The notes under the pieces are model-generated. The model searched no databases, was not told the origin of the DNA, and saw only the letters and a list, made by a program, of their open reading frames with translations. Positions 30,567 through 32,590 of a DNA stretch of 32,590 nt are shown piece by piece. The DNA comes from Fibrobacter sp. GTDB lineage: Bacteria > Fibrobacterota > Fibrobacteria > Fibrobacterales > Fibrobacteraceae. The position numbers were made by a program, and so were the translations under genes. The stretch lies in the NCBI GenBank assembly GCA_016295375.1, contig JAEDLI010000015.1:1-32590 (forward strand). The letters run 5' to 3'. Positions within the stretch are counted from its first letter, which is position 1; every line of letters begins with the position of its first letter.

Positions 30567-31853
30567 CTATTTAGAATTCCGTTCCCGCTTGATCTGCTTC
30601 AACTGCGCAAGCCTTTCTCCAAGCGTCTTTTCTTTTCCGTAAGGCTTGGGCTGGTAAATCTCGGTACCTTCCAGCTGCTTGGGCAGATGTTCCTGTGCGG
30701 AGTATGCACCCGGGCTGTCGTGGTCGTACTGGTAGTCGACTCCGTAGCCGAGCTTTTCGCCCACCTTCGTTACCGAATTGCGGAATGCCCGCGGCACAGG
30801 GAGCGTGCCGGTCTGCTTCACGATCTGGTCGGCTTTCATGCCTGCCAACTCCAGGCTGTTGCTCTTGGGGGCAAGGGACAGGTAAACGGCTAGTTCGTCG
30901 AGGGCGATGAGTCCCTCGGGAATTCCCATAAAGTCATAGGCCTCGCGAGCGGCGGTGGCGAGCAGTAACGCGTTGGGGTCTGCAAGGCCGATATCTTCCA
31001 TGCTCATGCGCATGAGTCTTCGAAGTATGAATCGCGGGTCTTCGCCGCCCTGCAGCATGCGGTGCAGCCAATAGAGGGCGGCATCAGGGTCCGAGCCGCG
31101 AACGGACTTGTGCAAGGCAGAAATTAAATTGTAATGCTCTTCGCCGCCCTTATCGTAACGCAGGGGCTTCTTGTACTGGAATTCTTCCAGGAGTTTCTCG
31201 TCGATGACCTTGCGGTCGCCGAGGTTCTTGCCTATCCATTCGATCTGGTTCAGCAAAAAGCGGGCGTCACCGTCGGACTGGGCGATGAGCTTTTCCACGA
31301 CGGCGTCTTCGACTTCAACATCCTTCAGCTGAAGCCCACGCGGATGGTCGCGGAGCGCGCTAAAAATCAGCGTGCGCAGGTCGTCCTTGCTCAGTGGCGC
31401 AAACAGTATCAGCTGGCAGCGACTCAGGAGCGCGCTGTTGACCTCGAACCCTGGGTTCTCGGTGGTGGCGCCTATGAGCGTCACGGTACCATCCTCAACC
31501 GCGCCGAGCAACGCGTCTTGCTGGCCCTTGTTGAAGCGGTGGATTTCGTCGATAAAGAGGATGGTGTCCTTGAACATGCCCTTCATCTTGCGGGCATCTG
31601 CCAAGACTTCCTTGACTTCCTTGACGCCGCTGGCTACCGCCGAAAGCGCCACAAAGGCCTTCTTGGTGTGTTGGCGGATTACGTGGGCGAGGCTGGTCTT
31701 GCCGCAACCCGGCGGGCCCCAGAAAATCATGCTGGGAACGTTGTCGTTCTCGAGACTCTTGCGCAATAGGCTCTGCTCGCCCAGAATCTTGTTCTGGCCC
31801 AGAAATTCGTCCAGGTTTTGCGGGCGGAGTCTTTCGGCAAGTGGCTGGTCCAT
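30567..31853 (-). CDS. rarA: Replication-associated recombination protein A (RarA/MgsA)
   Basis: 428 residues, normal for the family. RarA is an AAA+ ATPase, related to clamp loaders, that acts at stalled replication forks. Seen: the PLAERLRPQNLDEFLGQ start, Walker A FWGPPGCGKTSLA (about residues 44-56), Walker B ILFIDEIHRFNKGQQDALL, sensor 1 IGATTENP, the arginine-finger region LLSRCQ, then the tetramerisation domain with LISALHKSVRGSDPDAALYWLHRML and the C-terminal NSVTKVGEKLGYGVDYQYDH. The ATG overlaps the stop codon of the thioesterase gene as TAATG, so translation is coupled. Downstream (30566 towards 30530) a degenerate palindromic repeat is followed by TTTTTTT on the minus strand and may terminate the unit. 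Confidence 0.96.
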   Translation of the reverse strand: MDQPLAERLRPQNLDEFLGQNKILGEQSLLRKSLENDNVPSMIFWGPPGCGKTSLAHVIRQHTKKAFVALSAVASGVKEVKEVLADARKMKGMFKDTILFIDEIHRFNKGQQDALLGAVEDGTVTLIGATTENPGFEVNSALLSRCQLILFAPLSKDDLRTLIFSALRDHPRGLQLKDVEVEDAVVEKLIAQSDGDARFLLNQIEWIGKNLGDRKVIDEKLLEEFQYKKPLRYDKGGEEHYNLISALHKSVRGSDPDAALYWLHRMLQGGEDPRFILRRLMRMSMEDIGLADPNALLLATAAREAYDFMGIPEGLIALDELAVYLSLAPKSNSLELAGMKADQIVKQTGTLPVPRAFRNSVTKVGEKLGYGVDYQYDHDSPGAYSAQEHLPKQLEGTEIYQPKPYGKEKTLGERLAQLKQIKRERNSK

Positions 31854-32275
31854 TAGGCTTGGGCGTCCTCGTTCACGAATTCGAACTTTGCAAAGCCAGA
31901 GGGCAGTTCCCGTGTGGGTCTGCCGTTTTTCAGCATGCAGTGGAGCGTAGAGCCCGTAGTGCAGAGCTTGCCGTTTACTGTCGCCTTGTATAAAAAGCGG
32001 ACACGGAGCCTGTCAACCCGGACCATGATAGTCTCGATATCTACAAATTCGCCGTAGTGGGTGGGGTTCTTGAACTGGACGTTCAGCTCCAGGACGGGGC
32101 TCGAAAAACCTTCGGCCTCCATGTCGGCGTAGCTTGCGCCCGCTTCGCGGAAATATTCGGTACGGGCCTGCTCGAACCACACGGCGTAAACGGCGTGGTG
32201 CACGATTCCCATCTGGTCGGTTTCGGCGTAGCGAACGTCAATGCGTGCCGTATGCTTGAAAGTGCATGTTTCCAT
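31853..32275 (-). CDS. YbgC/4-hydroxybenzoyl-CoA thioesterase-like acyl-CoA thioesterase
   Basis: 140 residues from the ATG at 32275. Hot-dog fold members of this size hydrolyse acyl-CoA esters. The signature VRYAETDQMGIVHHAVYAVWFEQAR holds the catalytic aspartate (in ETDQMG) and the histidines; the ELNVQFKNPTHYGEFVDIET strand pair follows. The true substrate may be short-chain or aromatic acyl-CoA. I prefer 32275 to the upstream ATG at 32296 because a TATATT box (plus 32283-32288) lies between them and the family start fits. In that case the leader would be close to zero. The gene is the first of a coupled pair with rarA. Confidence 0.88.
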   Translation of the reverse strand: METCTFKHTARIDVRYAETDQMGIVHHAVYAVWFEQARTEYFREAGASYADMEAEGFSSPVLELNVQFKNPTHYGEFVDIETIMVRVDRLRVRFLYKATVNGKLCTTGSTLHCMLKNGRPTRELPSGFAKFEFVNEDAQA

Positions 32276-32468
32276 GGGTTTAAATATACAAATCATTGTT
32301 CAAGACATCGGTCATGAAGGAAGTTTTCTAAAAATGCCCTAAAGCAGCGAAAAATGCCCTTTTTTATAAATCAACAACTTATCAACACTCCGCCCCCCTT
32401 TTGTGGACAAAACTTTTGCGAAAAAAGGAAAAAATCGCAATTTTTTTTGCGTAAGTGCTTGATTTTTA

Positions 32469-32497
32469 TTGACAAAACCCACCAAATCTTATTAAAT
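32469..32497 (+). promoter_or_regulatory. Promoter of the tRNA-Thr gene
   Basis: TTGACA (32469-32474) and TTAAAT (32492-32497) are 17 nt apart, and transcription would begin near 32504, 33 nt before the tRNA. The rest of the 32276-32536 spacer holds two AAAAATGCCCT copies (about 32331 and 32351) and two weak DnaA-box-like words, with no gene. Confidence 0.7.
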
Positions 32498-32536
32498 TTG
32501 GCTCACTCTATTATTTTTAGGGGTACTAGAGTGCGT

Positions 32537-32590
32537 GCCAAAGTAGCTCAGCTGGTAGAGCAGCTGATTTGTAATCAGCCGGTCGTAGGT
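32537..32590 (+). tRNA. tRNA-Thr (anticodon TGT), cut by the window end
   Basis: The 5' 54 nt fold as a tRNA: acceptor strand GCCAAAG, TA, D-stem GCTC/GAGC with loop AGCTGGTA, A26, anticodon stem GCTGA/TCAGC and loop TTTGTAA with anticodon TGT at 32570-32572, which reads ACA threonine codons. The T arm and 3' acceptor strand lie beyond the window. Further tRNA genes may follow. Confidence 0.95.

Noticed and set aside
30355..30642. A 95-codon plus-strand frame after the small secreted protein
   Set aside because: It begins inside the preceding gene, runs through a terminator and ends antisense to rarA; its first part could be a gene remnant but this cannot be shown.
32363..32412. DnaA-box-like words TTATCAACA and TGTGGACAA near the tRNA gene
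   Set aside because: Each differs from the consensus, there are only two, and no dnaA, dnaN or gidA gene is near, so an origin is not supported.

Overview
The window reads as a chromosomal stretch of a Gram-negative bacterium, most probably a Fibrobacter or close relative. The grounds are signal-peptide and beta-barrel outer-membrane proteins, a lipoprotein, a DUF4954 beta-helix protein, and many copies of short palindromes of the type GTCAT-CCCCGC-loop-GCGGGGAT. I recall such palindromes and the DUF4954 family from Fibrobacter genomes. The assignment is inference, because no rRNA or taxonomic marker is complete here. Many genes are preceded by a TATATT-like -10 box, and several of these lie only 6-11 nt before the start codon.

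Layout. 1-6692 is mostly housekeeping: a Gfo/Idh oxidoreductase fused to a TolB-like propeller (-), rsmA (-), ahcY (+) and a DXS-like transketolase (+). 6693-10861 is an accessory block: an AAA/DUF4143 ATPase (+) behind a 33-bp periodic repeat; convergent to it, a two-gene operon of a HicA-like small protein and a prokaryotic viperin homologue (-); and divergent from that operon, two AT-rich genes of unknown function (+), closed by two related hairpins. 11146-14543 holds a membrane metallophosphoesterase, a Lys/Glu/Ala-rich secreted protein, an outer-membrane barrel and a zinc-ribbon membrane protein. 14671-18662 is the sbcDC repair operon. 18684-22897 has a GT4 glycosyltransferase translationally close to a degenerate GGDEF-like protein, divergent from DUF4954 and a minimal M48-like membrane protease. 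22901-25398 holds a sodium:solute symporter and a secreted or outer-membrane protein. 25529-29125 is an envelope and cofactor group: BatD-like, YggS, LemA and an HtpX-like protease. 29163-30373 is a frameshifted lipoprotein gene followed by a small secreted protein. 30567-32275 is the coupled pair of a YbgC-like thioesterase and rarA. The window ends inside a tRNA-Thr gene with a good promoter.

The most interesting features are the viperin homologue with its small partner and shared divergent control region, and the in-frame presence of intergenic-type repeat DNA inside three otherwise intact genes (oxidoreductase, symporter, glycosyltransferase). The latter resembles the palindromic elements known inside Rickettsia genes.

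All identifications are from reading the sequence. No database search was run, so family names rest on recognised motifs and overall resemblance.
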